Shown piece by piece: positions 9,464 through 18,384 of a stretch of 41,344 nucleotides of DNA. The stretch lies in assembly GCA_009379995.1 (NCBI GenBank), contig WHSR01000045.1:1-41344 (forward strand), in the 5' to 3' direction. This DNA comes from Streptosporangiales bacterium. GTDB lineage: Bacteria > Actinomycetota > Actinomycetes > Streptosporangiales > WHSR01. The stretch's first letter is position 1; each line of letters starts with the position of its first letter. The notes beneath the pieces are model-generated. The model worked only from the letters and a program-made list of their open reading frames with translations. It had not been told where the DNA came from and did no database searches. Both the position numbers and the translations under genes were made by a program.

Positions 9464-11164
9464 GTGAACCAACGCGAGCCGATACCCGACACGTTCAGCC
9501 ACGACAAGCCGCGGGACCCGTACTGGTACAAGCGGGCGGTCTTCTACGAGGTGCTGGTCCGCGCCGTCCACGACGCGAACGGGGACGGCACCGGCGACAT
9601 CCCTGGGCTCATCGAGCGGCTGGACTACCTGGAGTGGCTGGGGGTCGACTGCATCTGGCTGCTGCCCTTCTACTCCTCCCCGCTGAAGGACGGCGGCTAC
9701 GACATCAGCGACTTCATGACCATCCTTCCGGAGTTCGGCACGATCGGGGACTTCGTCGAGCTGATCGACGAGGCGCACAAGCGGGGCATCCGGGTGATCG
9801 CCGATCTGGTCATGAACCACACCAGCGACCAGCACCCGTGGTTTCAGGCCTCCCGGGAGGACCCCGACGGTCCGTACGGCGACTTCTACGTGTGGGCCGA
9901 CGCCGACGAGGGCTACCCGGACGCGCGGATCATCTTCGTCGACACCGAGACGTCGAACTGGACCTACGACGCGGTGCGCGGCCAGTACTACTGGCACCGC
10001 TTCTTCTCCCACCAGCCGGACCTCAACTACGACAACCCCGCCGTGCAGGAGGCGATGCTGGAGGTGCTGCGCTTCTGGCTGGATCTCGGCATCGACGGGT
10101 TCCGGCTGGACGCGGTCCCGTACCTGTACGAGCGGGAGGGGACCAACTGCGAGAACCTCAAGGAGACCCACGAGTACCTGAAGCGGGTCCGCACCGAGGT
10201 CGACCGGCTCTACCCCGACCGGGTGCTGCTCGCGGAGGCCAACCAGTGGCCGGCCGACGTGGTGCAGTACTTCGGCGACCCGGAGACCGGCGGCAACGAG
10301 TGCCACATGGCCTTCCACTTCCCGGTCATGCCGCGGATCTTCATGGCCGTGCGGCGGGAGCAGCGGTACCCGATCTCGGAGATCATGGCCCAGACCCCGT
10401 CGATCCCCGAGCACTGCCAATGGGGCATCTTCCTGCGCAACCACGACGAGCTGACGCTGGAGATGGTCACCGACGAAGAGCGGGACTACATGTACGCCGA
10501 GTACGCCAAGGACCCGCGGATGAAGGCGAACATCGGCATCCGGCGGCGGCTGGCCCCGCTGCTCGACAACGACCGCAACCAGCTCGAGCTGTTCACCGCG
10601 CTGCTGATGTCGCTGCCTGGCTCCCCCGTGCTGTACTACGGGGACGAGATCGGCATGGGCGACAACATATGGTTGGGCGACCGTGACGGGGTACGTACCC
10701 CTATGCACTGGACCCCCGACCGAAACGGCGGCTTCTCCCGAAGCGACCCGGCCCGGCTCTACCTGCCGCTGATCATGGACCCCATATACGGCTTTCAGGC
10801 CCTCAACGTCGAGGCGCAGATGAACAACACCGGGTCGCTGCTGCACTGGAACCGCAAGATGATCGAGATCCGCAAGCGCCACCCCGTGTTCGGCCTGGGC
10901 AACTACACCGAGCTGCACGCGAGCAACCCGAGCGTGCTGGCGTTCGTGCGGGAGTTCGGCGACGACCGGATCCTGTGCGTGAACAACTTGTCCCGCTTTC
11001 CGCAGCCCGTGGAGCTGGACCTGCGTCGGTACGAGGGCGTGACGCCCATCGAGTGCGTGGGTGGTGTGCGCTTCCCTCCGATCGGCGAGTTGCCGTACCT
11101 TCTGACCCTCCCGGGTCACGGGTTCTACTGGTTCGTGCTGCCGCCGATCGAAGAGGAGACGTGA
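9464..11164 (+). CDS. treS: Maltose alpha-D-glucosyltransferase (trehalose synthase)
   Basis: A 566-residue GH13 trehalose synthase interconverting maltose and trehalose. Catalytic residues: Asp216 ([10 protein letters not shown]), Glu258 (LLAEANQW) and Asp328 (LRNHDELT). The start is GTG 9464, giving [30 protein letters not shown], the usual TreS N-terminus. The open frame reaches back to 9299 but overlaps glgE there without similarity. There is no fused maltokinase domain; the kinase is encoded separately next door. With pep2 and glgE this forms the trehalose to maltose to maltose-1-phosphate to alpha-glucan route. Confidence 0.96.
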   Translation: MNQREPIPDTFSHDKPRDPYWYKRAVFYEVLVRAVHDANGDGTGDIPGLIERLDYLEWLGVDCIWLLPFYSSPLKDGGYDISDFMTILPEFGTIGDFVELIDEAHKRGIRVIADLVMNHTSDQHPWFQASREDPDGPYGDFYVWADADEGYPDARIIFVDTETSNWTYDAVRGQYYWHRFFSHQPDLNYDNPAVQEAMLEVLRFWLDLGIDGFRLDAVPYLYEREGTNCENLKETHEYLKRVRTEVDRLYPDRVLLAEANQWPADVVQYFGDPETGGNECHMAFHFPVMPRIFMAVRREQRYPISEIMAQTPSIPEHCQWGIFLRNHDELTLEMVTDEERDYMYAEYAKDPRMKANIGIRRRLAPLLDNDRNQLELFTALLMSLPGSPVLYYGDEIGMGDNIWLGDRDGVRTPMHWTPDRNGGFSRSDPARLYLPLIMDPIYGFQALNVEAQMNNTGSLLHWNRKMIEIRKRHPVFGLGNYTELHASNPSVLAFVREFGDDRILCVNNLSRFPQPVELDLRRYEGVTPIECVGGVRFPPIGELPYLLTLPGHGFYWFVLPPIEEET

Positions 11165-12517
11165 GTGGTCATGAAGCTCGAGGAACTCCTGTGCGATTGG
11201 CTTCCCAAGCAGCGGTGGTTCGCCGGCAAGGGTCAGGGGATCGACGACCTCGCGATCGAGACCGACATCGAGCTGATGGGCGGCGACCCGGCGCTGCGCC
11301 ACCTCGTCGTGGCGGTTGACCAGGGCGACGTCCAGGACCGCTACCAGGTGCTGCTCGGCGTGCGGGGAACCCTCCCGCACCGGCTGGAGCACGCGCTGAT
11401 CGGCTGGTGCAACTTCGGGGCCGCCTACGACGCCGCACACGACGCCGATCTGACCCGGGTGCTGCTGGAGAACATCGCTGCCGGCAAGGACGTCGGGCCG
11501 ATCGAGTTCCGGCCGATGCGCGGCATGCGCCTGAACACCGATCTGACCAGCCTGGTGATCGGGGCGGAACAGAGCAACACCTCCTGGGTGTACGGCGAGG
11601 AGTACATCTGCAAACTGTTTCGCCGCCTCGCCCCCGGCCCCAACCCGGACCTGGAGATCACCGTCGCGCTGACCCGGACTGGCTCGGCCCATGCGGCGCC
11701 GGCGTGCGGCTGGATCCAGATGCCGCTGGACGGCGTCGCGACGACCCTCGCGATGCTGCAGGTGTACCTCCGTACCGCGAGCGACGGCTGGTCGCTCGCC
11801 GCGACCAGCGTCCGCGACCTGTACGCCGAGGCCGACCTACACGCCCACGAGGTCGGCGGCGACTTCGCGGCGGAGTCCGAGCGGCTCGGCGCGGCCACCG
11901 CCGAGGTGCATCGCGACCTCGCCACGACGTTCCCCACCGAGAAGATCTCGCCGGCCGGGCTGGCGGAACTCGCCGAGGGCATGCACCAGCGCCTGGAGGC
12001 GGTGTGCAAGGCGGTGCCGGAGCTCGCGGACTACGCCGACCCGCTCGGCGCGGCCTTCGACGCGGTCGCCGGGCTCGACGAGTGGATAGCCGTGCAGCGC
12101 GTGCACGGCGACTACCACCTCGGCCAGGTGGTACGGACCGAGCATGGCTGGGTTCTGCTGGACTTCGAGGGCGAGCCCGCCCGGCCGCTCGACGAGCGGC
12201 GCGCGCTCGCCAGCCCGCTGCGCGACGTGGCGGGCATGCTCCGGTCCTACGAGTACGCCGCCCGTCACCTCCTGGACGGCCACCCGCGGGAACCACAACT
12301 GGAGCACCGGGCGCGGGAGTGGGCCGACCGCAACCGGGACGCGTTCTGCGCCGGGTACGCGGGCGTCGGGACCCTCGATCCCCGCGCACACGGCGTGTTG
12401 CTGCGCGCGTTCGAGTACGACAAGGCCGTCTACGAGGTCATGTACGAGGCCCGGCACCGGCCGAGCTGGCTACGCATCCCGCTCGACTCCATCGCCAGCC
12501 GGCTCGGCGGAGCGTAA
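11165..12517 (+). CDS. pep2: Maltokinase
   Basis: A 450-residue maltokinase of the aminoglycoside-phosphotransferase-like kinase fold, phosphorylating maltose to maltose-1-phosphate for GlgE. The catalytic loop is HGDYHLGQV and the metal-binding motif that follows is LLDFEGEPARPL. The N-terminal cap opens LLCDWLPKQRWFAGKG, a recognisable Pep2/Mak signature. GTG 11165 is preferred over ATG 11171 because GAGGAG at 11153-11158 is 6 bases upstream of it. It directly abuts the treS stop, so the two are translationally coupled. In many actinomycetes glgB follows immediately; here glgB is 8.6 kb away. Confidence 0.93.
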   Translation: MVMKLEELLCDWLPKQRWFAGKGQGIDDLAIETDIELMGGDPALRHLVVAVDQGDVQDRYQVLLGVRGTLPHRLEHALIGWCNFGAAYDAAHDADLTRVLLENIAAGKDVGPIEFRPMRGMRLNTDLTSLVIGAEQSNTSWVYGEEYICKLFRRLAPGPNPDLEITVALTRTGSAHAAPACGWIQMPLDGVATTLAMLQVYLRTASDGWSLAATSVRDLYAEADLHAHEVGGDFAAESERLGAATAEVHRDLATTFPTEKISPAGLAELAEGMHQRLEAVCKAVPELADYADPLGAAFDAVAGLDEWIAVQRVHGDYHLGQVVRTEHGWVLLDFEGEPARPLDERRALASPLRDVAGMLRSYEYAARHLLDGHPREPQLEHRAREWADRNRDAFCAGYAGVGTLDPRAHGVLLRAFEYDKAVYEVMYEARHRPSWLRIPLDSIASRLGGA

Positions 12518-12518
12518 C

Positions 12519-12543
12519 CCCTCCTCCCCCTTGGGGAGGAGGG
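12519..12543. terminator. Bidirectional terminator hairpin between pep2 and the serine hydrolase gene
   Basis: A perfect 11-bp inverted repeat, CCCTCCTCCCC (12519-12529) and GGGGAGGAGGG (12533-12543), with a 3-base loop. It starts 2 bases after the pep2 TAA and sits between convergent genes. There is no U-tract, as is common in actinobacteria. It could serve both transcripts. Confidence 0.8.
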
Positions 12544-12562
12544 CTGGCGGGGGTCTGCGCCG

Positions 12563-13834
12563 TCAGCCGGCCGCGCACAGGGCGCGGTCGACGAGCGTGT
12601 CGAGGGCGCGGCTGGCGCCTCGTCCGGCCTCGGGGTCGGCTGGTGAGTTCGAGGTGGCCGAGACCGCCACGCCGCGGCGGCCGTCGGGTGTGACGCCCGC
12701 ACGGGTCACGTAACCATGCACTGAGCCGCCATGGCCCCAATAGCCGCCGCAGCGCAGCGGCTGAAACATGAGCCCGAGACCGTAGCCGACGCCGGTGCCC
12801 AGTTGCTCGGCCGGGACCGTCTTCTGCATCTCGGCCAGATGCGCCGGAGCCAGCAGCGCTCCGCCGACAAGCGCGCGGAAGAACCGGTTCAGGTCGCCGG
12901 TGGTGCTGATCATCGCGCCGGCGGCACCGGGCCGGCTTGGATTGAATGCGGTCACGTCCACCCACGAGCCGTGCGACGGGAACCGCTGGTAGGCCTGTGC
13001 GTGCGGGTCTGGCAGGTCCGGCGATGTGCTCGGCGCGATCGTGTGCCGCAGGCCCAGCGGAGTCAGAATGCGCCGCCGGACCTCCTGCTGCCAGGTGTAG
13101 CCGGTGACCTTGCCGATGATCATCCCGGCGAGGATGTAGTTGGTGTTGGAGTAGGACCAGCGCGTTCCCGGCGCGAATTCCGGCTCGTGACGCGTGGCCA
13201 GCTCGACGACCTCCTCGGGGCGCCAGGTTCGCATCCGCTCCCGCCGCCACGTCTCCGGAGATGTGAACAGCTTCTTTTGCTCCTCGAGGCCGTCGTCGAG
13301 GCCGCTGGTGTGCTGCAGGAGGTGCCGTACGGTGATCTTGCGGCCGTCGTTGCCGTTGCCTTCTACCACCCCGGGCAGCCACCTGTCGACGGTGTCCTCC
13401 AGCGACAGCTTGCCCTCGCCGACGAGTTGCAGCATCACGGTGGCCACGAACGTCTTCGTGGTGCTGCCGATCCGGAAGTAGCCGTCGAGAGGCATGGGGT
13501 CGCGGGTCTCCAGGTTGGCCACCCCGCTGCGTGCCAGTAGGCGCCCCGACTCGGTGACCACCTCGCCTTGCACACCCACCACACCGGCCCCGCCGACGGC
13601 GTCCACATCACGCTGGAGCTGCGCCTGGCCGTAGCCGCCCCCGGCCGGCGCGGCCGCCGTCGTCGGGGTCGGGGTCGCTCTGGACGGGACGCACGCGGTC
13701 AGCGTCGCCACTGCGGCGGCGGCCAGCGCCGTCCGTCTGGACACCCTGCTCGCATCCCTGCCGGGATGGTGTTCACGGGGGTTCTGCCGGTGGGGTCCCC
13801 GCAGATCCGGGCTCGTGGGACGGGAGCCTGTCAC
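12563..13834 (-). CDS. Lipoprotein serine hydrolase, beta-lactamase class C / D-Ala-D-Ala carboxypeptidase fold
   Basis: A 423-residue S12-type serine hydrolase. SxxK is at Ser124-Lys127 (IGSTTKTF), the second motif YSN at 228-230, and the third motif HGG at 368-370. The N-terminus has a long polar region, a twin-arginine-like SRRTALAA and a lipobox LTAC with Cys48, so it is predicted to be an exported, lipid-anchored enzyme. It probably acts on D-Ala peptides or related esters; beta-lactamase activity cannot be inferred. The start is GTG 13834, preceded by AAGGAGG 4 bases upstream. The frame stays open far upstream over the anti-sigma gene, but that part is a shadow. It lies 107 bases downstream of the anti-sigma gene on the same strand. 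Confidence 0.88.
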   Translation of the reverse strand: MTGSRPTSPDLRGPHRQNPREHHPGRDASRVSRRTALAAAAVATLTACVPSRATPTPTTAAAPAGGGYGQAQLQRDVDAVGGAGVVGVQGEVVTESGRLLARSGVANLETRDPMPLDGYFRIGSTTKTFVATVMLQLVGEGKLSLEDTVDRWLPGVVEGNGNDGRKITVRHLLQHTSGLDDGLEEQKKLFTSPETWRRERMRTWRPEEVVELATRHEPEFAPGTRWSYSNTNYILAGMIIGKVTGYTWQQEVRRRILTPLGLRHTIAPSTSPDLPDPHAQAYQRFPSHGSWVDVTAFNPSRPGAAGAMISTTGDLNRFFRALVGGALLAPAHLAEMQKTVPAEQLGTGVGYGLGLMFQPLRCGGYWGHGGSVHGYVTRAGVTPDGRRGVAVSATSNSPADPEAGRGASRALDTLVDRALCAAG

Positions 13835-13941
13835 GGACCCTCCTTGTCGACGCGGTTGTGTGTGCGGGCGGAAGACTCGCCGGTGTATCCCCGAGGCGGC
13901 CGAGGTTAGACGATCAGTGGAGCGCGGGGCGGCCCGTTGTC

Positions 13942-15105
13942 TCAGCCGCCGGCGGCGAAGATGGCGGTCGTCGCGATCGCCGTGGAGTCGCAGCCCAGGC
14001 CTTTGAACAGGTCGCGCGGTTCCTTCGGCGGTGTCGGCAGCGCCCTCGGCCGCAGGTCGGGCCGGTCGTGCGGCGGCCTCGGGAGTCCGCTGGGCCGTAT
14101 CTTCGGCAGGCCGTCGGGCGGCGTCGGCAGCTCGCGCGGCAGCCGCGGTGCGGGCTTGTCGGACAGGCTGTTTTGCTGGACGGTGGCGGCCGCGAGCGTC
14201 CCGTCGTCGCCCGGGCTGCCGACCGCCACCGTGAACTTGCCCTCCTCCAGCTGGTCCGGGCCCGAGTCCACCTGCTTGATCACCGTGGTCGACGACGACG
14301 TGGTGACCCGGATGCGGGTGTCGTCCGCCGCGACAACCGTGAAGCCCGTGTCGCTGACGTCGGTGACCGCCCCATGCGTGTGCCCGCGCTCGGCCATCAT
14401 CTCGGTCATGTTCATCCCGCCGGGACCCCGTGGCGGGCTGGGCAGGCCCTTCGCCGATTTGGGCATGATGGCGACGCGTCGGGCGGCGACCTTGTCGCCG
14501 GACTCGGTGCCCTGCCCCGTCACGAACACATGTGAACCGTTGGTGATGTCGTCGAGGCCACCGGTGACCTGTTGGGTGATCTCGGTGGATCCCGATGTGG
14601 TCACCGTGACCGACCTGTCGTTTTCGGTGCGCAGGACAAGGCTGGAGCCGCTGGTTTCCTGCAGGGTGCCGGCGACGACCTTGAGGTTGGTGCAGTCGGT
14701 GTCGGTCAGCCCGGCCGCGAGCGCGGCGTCGGGGCTGGCGGATCCCGCACCGTCGACGGGTCGGCCGTCCCGGCCGAAGACGGAGGTCAGCCCGTATGCG
14801 GTGGCGACGAGGAGGACCACCGCGGCGGCAGAGGCGAGCGCGGCCCGGGGCCGCCCCGGCCGCGGCCGCCGATATGATCGGGGCGCTCCGTTGATGGCGG
14901 CCAGCGTCTCGTCGACGAGCGAGGGCGGCGGTTGGGAGCCGGCGGTGAGTAGGCGGACGCCGTCCGCCGCGGCGTTCCACCTGCGGGCCTCGGCCCGGCA
15001 GGTGACGCACGTCCCAAGGTGCGCCCGGGCCGCGGCGTCCATGGGAGCCCCGTTCGCGTGTGCGGTCAGCTCCTCCAGCGTCAGATGGGACGACGTCCTG
15101 CTCAT
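13942..15105 (-). CDS. Anti-sigma factor with zinc-finger (ZAS) and two DUF5666-type domains
   Basis: A 387-residue membrane anti-sigma factor. The N-terminal cytoplasmic part carries HxxxCxxC (His29, Cys33, Cys36), the zinc-containing anti-sigma motif. A transmembrane helix covers about 88-108. The exterior part holds two copies of a DUF5666-like beta domain (about 125-205, TLQETSGSSLVLRTENDRS; about 230-300, DVSDTGFTVVAADDTRIRV) and a proline-rich tail. It starts at ATG 15105 and overlaps the sigma stop as ATGA, so it is translationally coupled to its likely partner. It should hold the sigma factor inactive until an envelope signal; the role of the DUF5666 part is unknown. Confidence 0.87.
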   Translation of the reverse strand: MSRTSSHLTLEELTAHANGAPMDAAARAHLGTCVTCRAEARRWNAAADGVRLLTAGSQPPPSLVDETLAAINGAPRSYRRPRPGRPRAALASAAAVVLLVATAYGLTSVFGRDGRPVDGAGSASPDAALAAGLTDTDCTNLKVVAGTLQETSGSSLVLRTENDRSVTVTTSGSTEITQQVTGGLDDITNGSHVFVTGQGTESGDKVAARRVAIMPKSAKGLPSPPRGPGGMNMTEMMAERGHTHGAVTDVSDTGFTVVAADDTRIRVTTSSSTTVIKQVDSGPDQLEEGKFTVAVGSPGDDGTLAAATVQQNSLSDKPAPRLPRELPTPPDGLPKIRPSGLPRPPHDRPDLRPRALPTPPKEPRDLFKGLGCDSTAIATTAIFAAGG

Positions 15106-15716
15106 CGTGCGTAACCTTTCTCGCTCAGCGAGCGCGCCAGCGCGGCCCGGGCCGCGGCCAGTCGGCTTTTGACGGTCCCGAGCGGGACATCCAGCACCTC
15201 GGCGGTCTCCGCGAGGGTGAGACCGGCGCCGAACACCAGACCGAGGACCTCGCGGTGGGCCAGGCCGAGCGACCTGATCGCGTTCGCGACCGCCTCGGCC
15301 TCGGCCCGCTCCAACGCCACGTCCTCCGGACCCGGCTCCTGCGCGGGCCGGTCGGTCAGGAACCCGTCGTCGACGACGTTCGCCCGGTACCGCCGCAGCC
15401 GATCCCGTGCCTGCCGACGCGCGATGGCGATGATCCACGAGCGAACCCTGGACCGGCCGCGGAACGATGCCGCGCCGCGCCAGACCGCCAGCATCGTGTC
15501 CTGGAGGATCTCCTCGCTCAGGCCGCGATCCTCGACGACGAGGCCGATCTGGGCCAGCACGACTCCTCCGTGCCGCTGGTACAGGGCGACCAACGCGGTA
15601 CGATCGCCGCCGACGATCCTCCGGAGAAGGTCGGCATCGTCCCCCTCGTGCGGACTCGCGGCCCGCGGCTCGACCATGGCGACGGGTGACATGCCGTCCG
15701 CGCCCGCCCAGTTCAC
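15102..15716 (-). CDS. ECF RNA polymerase sigma factor
   Basis: About 204 residues of sigma-70 family group 4: region 2 (DADLLRRIVGGDRTALVALYQRHGG then RSRVRSWIIAIARRQARDRLRR) and region 4 (SLGLAHREVLGLVFGAGLTLAETAEVLDVPLGTVKSRLAAARAAL) with a clear HTH. It redirects RNA polymerase to a stress regulon. Start uncertain: GTG 15716 has GGAAGG 9 bases upstream; ATG 15692 and ATG 15677 also precede the first domain, and the open frame begins at GTG 15740. Its stop overlaps the ATG of the DUF5666 anti-sigma gene. No target promoter was identified. Confidence 0.9.
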   Translation of the reverse strand: MNWAGADGMSPVAMVEPRAASPHEGDDADLLRRIVGGDRTALVALYQRHGGVVLAQIGLVVEDRGLSEEILQDTMLAVWRGAASFRGRSRVRSWIIAIARRQARDRLRRYRANVVDDGFLTDRPAQEPGPEDVALERAEAEAVANAIRSLGLAHREVLGLVFGAGLTLAETAEVLDVPLGTVKSRLAAARAALARSLSEKGYAR

Positions 15717-15871
15717 TGCTTGTTGCCTTCCAACCGGCACCTCCCGGGAAGAACCCCCGCTACACGAGGTAAGTAGCAGCGAGGCGGGGAAAGGTTCGTG
15801 GCAACCGATACCTGCCGAGCGATAAGGACCGCGTCAGCCCGCGAGGTCGGCCCCGTTGGCCTGGGTGCACC

Positions 15872-16063
15872 GTCTTCGGCGAGCTGCCCGATGGCCGGGA
15901 GTACGAGGATCTCCCTCCCGAGTACCGCTCGCACGGAAGCCGCCACGAACAACCCGTCCCCCTCGTGGCGCACAACACCCCCACCTCAGACCGCCGACGG
16001 CCCGAGGCCAACAAGGACCTCCTCACGCCCCTCCTCGACGGCTGGCTGGCCAAGATTGGATGA
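15872..16063 (+). pseudogene. C-terminal remnant of an alkaline phosphatase / type I phosphodiesterase family protein
   Basis: In a frame with no listed ORF, 63 residues followed by TGA read VFGELPDGREYEDLPPEYRS, then HGSRHEQPVPLVAHNTP and ANKDLLTPLLDGWLAKIG. The acidic E-Y-E-D-L-P-P-E-Y-R stretch, the S-H-G-S-x-x-E segment with a potential metal-ligand His, and the final N-K-D-L resemble the C-terminus of phosphodiesterase/nucleotide pyrophosphatase-type enzymes. The rest of the domain (over 350 residues) is absent upstream, where the divergent sigma gene begins. This looks like a deletion remnant. The family call is by pattern recognition only. Confidence 0.5.
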
Positions 16064-16070
16064 TGAGAGG

Positions 16071-17039
16071 GTGCTGGCGCGGCTGTGGGATGCGTACCAG
16101 GAGGGTCGGCCGACCGGTGAACTCGCCGAGCTCGCCAGCGGTTCCGAGGAGACGTTCTACCTTTCGGTAATCGCCCACGCACGCGGCGAGCCGGCCACGG
16201 CGGCGCGACATGCCGAGGCCGCGTCGTCCGCGGACCCGGGGCGCCGCGCCTATCGGGAGGCGGCACGCTACCTCGCCGACGTGGCGAGACACGGCCGCCG
16301 CGACGTCTACGCCTCGCCGGAGGGCTTCGCCGCCTTCATCCGGGGCGGCGGCAACGTCGCCCTGTACGAGGCGACCAGCCGTGCGCTGTGTGACCGGTAC
16401 CGGCGGCACCGGCCGGCGACGCTCCTGGACGTCGGGGCGGGTGACGGGTTGGCGCTGCTTCCCGCGCTGACCGACGACGTGGGCCACGTCGACGTCGTCG
16501 AGCCGTCCCGCGCCATGCTGGACGTCACCGCCGACGCCCTGCGCCGGCGCGGCACTCCACACCGGACGTTGTGCGGGACGGCGGGCGAATTGATGGCGGG
16601 CGCCGCGCCCTGGTCCGCCGAGGCCCGGTGGTCGCTCGCGCAGTCCACATTCGCCCTGCACGCGCTGGCCGCAGCCGAACGCGCCGAGCTGCTGAGTTGG
16701 CTTCGGACACGCGTCGACCGCCTGCTCGTCGTGGAGTTCGACGTACCGCCGCGCGCCTCGGCGTGCGAGCCGGCGTGGTTCGCCCACGTGGTGTCCCGTT
16801 ACGAGGACGGGCTCGCCGAGTACGAGGGCGAGGAATACGGCTACGGTGTGGTCGCGCAGGGGTTCCTCATGCCGGTCATGTTCGGCTACTTCGACCCCGC
16901 GGTCGACCACCACGAGCAGCCGATCGACGCCTGGGCTGACGATCTCGCCCGTGCGGGGTTCGGCGTAGCCGACCCGCAGCCGCTGTGCGACTACTGGTGG
17001 GCGCCGGCCTACCTCCTCGAGGCCTCCGTTGCCCGATAG
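16071..17039 (+). CDS. Class I SAM-dependent methyltransferase-like protein
   Basis: About 322 residues with a Rossmann-type SAM-binding core: motif I LLDVGAGDGLALLPAL, then VDVVEPSRAMLDVTADALRRRG (acidic residue ending beta 2), and a later strand LLVVEFDVPP. An N-terminal helical part (about 1-110) precedes it. Substrate unknown. The start is uncertain: TTG 16056 and GTG 16071 are in frame, neither with an ideal ribosome-binding site (GAGAGG directly abuts GTG 16071). The gene begins at the end of the phosphodiesterase remnant. The MmcQ-like gene follows after 22 bases and the glycosylase after that, suggesting one transcript. Confidence 0.75.
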   Translation: MLARLWDAYQEGRPTGELAELASGSEETFYLSVIAHARGEPATAARHAEAASSADPGRRAYREAARYLADVARHGRRDVYASPEGFAAFIRGGGNVALYEATSRALCDRYRRHRPATLLDVGAGDGLALLPALTDDVGHVDVVEPSRAMLDVTADALRRRGTPHRTLCGTAGELMAGAAPWSAEARWSLAQSTFALHALAAAERAELLSWLRTRVDRLLVVEFDVPPRASACEPAWFAHVVSRYEDGLAEYEGEEYGYGVVAQGFLMPVMFGYFDPAVDHHEQPIDAWADDLARAGFGVADPQPLCDYWWAPAYLLEASVAR

Positions 17040-17061
17040 TCGAGCCGAGGAGGCTTTACGG

Positions 17062-17412
17062 GTGGTGACTGTCGAAGACGTACGCCGTGTCGCGCTCTCC
17101 CTGCCGCGGACCGAGGAAAGGCTGGTAAGGGACCACGTCAAGTTCTACGTCGGGCGGATCGTCTACGTCGCGGTCTCTCCAGACGAGACTTCCATGGGAT
17201 TCGGCTTCCCCAAGGAGGAGCGTGCGGCGCTTGTCGCCGCGGAGCCGGAGAAGTTCCACATGCCGGCCCGGTCCGACCTGCGGTACAACTGGGTGTGCGT
17301 CTGGTTTGCCGCGATCGACGCGGCGGAGATGCGGGAACTCGTCATCGATGCGTGGCGCATGGTCGTCCCGAAACGGGTGGCGGCGGCCCACCTCCGGGAG
17401 CATCCAAGCTGA
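17062..17412 (+). CDS. MmcQ/YjbR family protein
   Basis: A 116-residue small protein of the MmcQ/YjbR (CyaY-like fold) family, often called DNA-binding without firm proof. Characteristic features are VEDVRRVALSLPRTEE at the N-terminus, KFYVGRIVYVAVSPDE in the middle strands and YNWVCVWFAAID, VIDAWRMVVPKR at the C-terminus. GTG 17062 is chosen because GAGGAGG lies 8 bases upstream (17047-17053); the open frame to 17029 overlaps the methyltransferase end. Cellular role unknown; it may be co-transcribed with the methyltransferase and the DNA glycosylase. Confidence 0.85.
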   Translation: MVTVEDVRRVALSLPRTEERLVRDHVKFYVGRIVYVAVSPDETSMGFGFPKEERAALVAAEPEKFHMPARSDLRYNWVCVWFAAIDAAEMRELVIDAWRMVVPKRVAAAHLREHPS

Positions 17413-17451
17413 CTAACCGAACCGTCGGTGGCGGCTGGCATCGTGGGGGCC

Positions 17452-18384
17452 ATGAGCCGCGTGTCCCCATGCCTGGCCGGCAGTGCGGAGCTGCCCATCC
17501 GCGGGCCGTTCGACCTGACCGCCAGCGCGCGCTTCCTGGAGGGCTTCGCGCCGGCCGGGCGCCCCGACGCCGCCGCGGAGCCCGGCTCGCTGCGGCTCGC
17601 CTTTACGTGCTCTCCGTCGTGGCGGCCGGTCGGTGTACGGATCCGGCAGGGCGGCGAGGTCACGGCTGACGTCTATGGTGAGCCGACCGACGTCGACGCC
17701 GCAGCGGCACACTCGGCTCGCATCCTGTCCCTCGACGTCGACGGCGCCGGGTTCGCCGACGTCGGTACCCGCGATCCGGTGGTCGCACGGCTGCAGGCCG
17801 CCTACCCGGGGCTACGTCCGGTGCTGTTCCACTCCCCCTACGAGGCCGCCTGTTGGACGATCATCGGACACCGCATCCGGATCGTGCAGGCGGCCGCCCT
17901 CAAGCAACGAATCGCGGAGCGGATCGGAGACGCCGTCGAGTTCCAGGAAGGGCTGGTCCTCCGGTCGTTTCCGCCCCCGCAGCGTCTGCTGGCCACCACG
18001 GACATCCCCGGACTGCCACGGGTGAAGCTGCGGCGGCTGCACGGCGTCGCAGCCGCCGCGCTCGAGGGCACGCTCGCCGCCGAGCGGCTGCGGGGGATGG
18101 GGACGACGCGGGCGCTGGCCGAACTGCAGCGCCTGCCCGGGATCGGCCCGTTCTCCGCCGAACTCATCTTGGTACGCGGTGCCGGTCATCCCGACGTGTT
18201 CCCGACGGCAGAGCGTCGACTGCACGAGGAAATGGTCCGGACCTACCGCTTGGAGAACGGAAGTGTGCAGGATCTGGCCGCCATCGCCGAGCGGTGGCGG
18301 CCGTACCGCTCCTGGGTGGCGCTGCTGTTCCGTACCCGTCGCGAGGAGGACACGGCGGAGATCGCCTCCGGCGCCATGCGCTAG
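17452..18384 (+). CDS. DNA-3-methyladenine glycosylase II-like protein (HhH-GPD), variant active site
   Basis: About 310 residues with AlkA-like layout: an N-terminal beta domain (GPFDLTASARFLEGF), then helices and a helix-hairpin-helix LQRLPGIGPFSAELILVRG (about 226-244). It would excise alkylated bases from DNA. Counting from the final Gly of the hairpin GIG, the position of E. coli AlkA catalytic Asp238 is Glu254 here (DVFPTAERRL), without a gap. This may be a subfamily trait rather than a defect. Start ATG 17452 or GTG 17428. Its TAG stop overlaps that of the convergent LLM gene in the 4-base palindrome CTAG. Confidence 0.85.
   Translation: MSRVSPCLAGSAELPIRGPFDLTASARFLEGFAPAGRPDAAAEPGSLRLAFTCSPSWRPVGVRIRQGGEVTADVYGEPTDVDAAAAHSARILSLDVDGAGFADVGTRDPVVARLQAAYPGLRPVLFHSPYEAACWTIIGHRIRIVQAAALKQRIAERIGDAVEFQEGLVLRSFPPPQRLLATTDIPGLPRVKLRRLHGVAAAALEGTLAAERLRGMGTTRALAELQRLPGIGPFSAELILVRGAGHPDVFPTAERRLHEEMVRTYRLENGSVQDLAAIAERWRPYRSWVALLFRTRREEDTAEIASGAMR

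Noticed and set aside
9449..11692. A 747-codon minus-strand frame opposite treS and pep2
   Set aside because: Shadow covering two solid genes; rich in histidine, valine and arginine with no motif.
13835..15010. N-terminal extension of the serine hydrolase frame up to 815 residues
   Set aside because: The extension overlaps the anti-sigma gene in another frame and has low-complexity arginine/histidine content; a strong AAGGAGG site places the real start at 13834.
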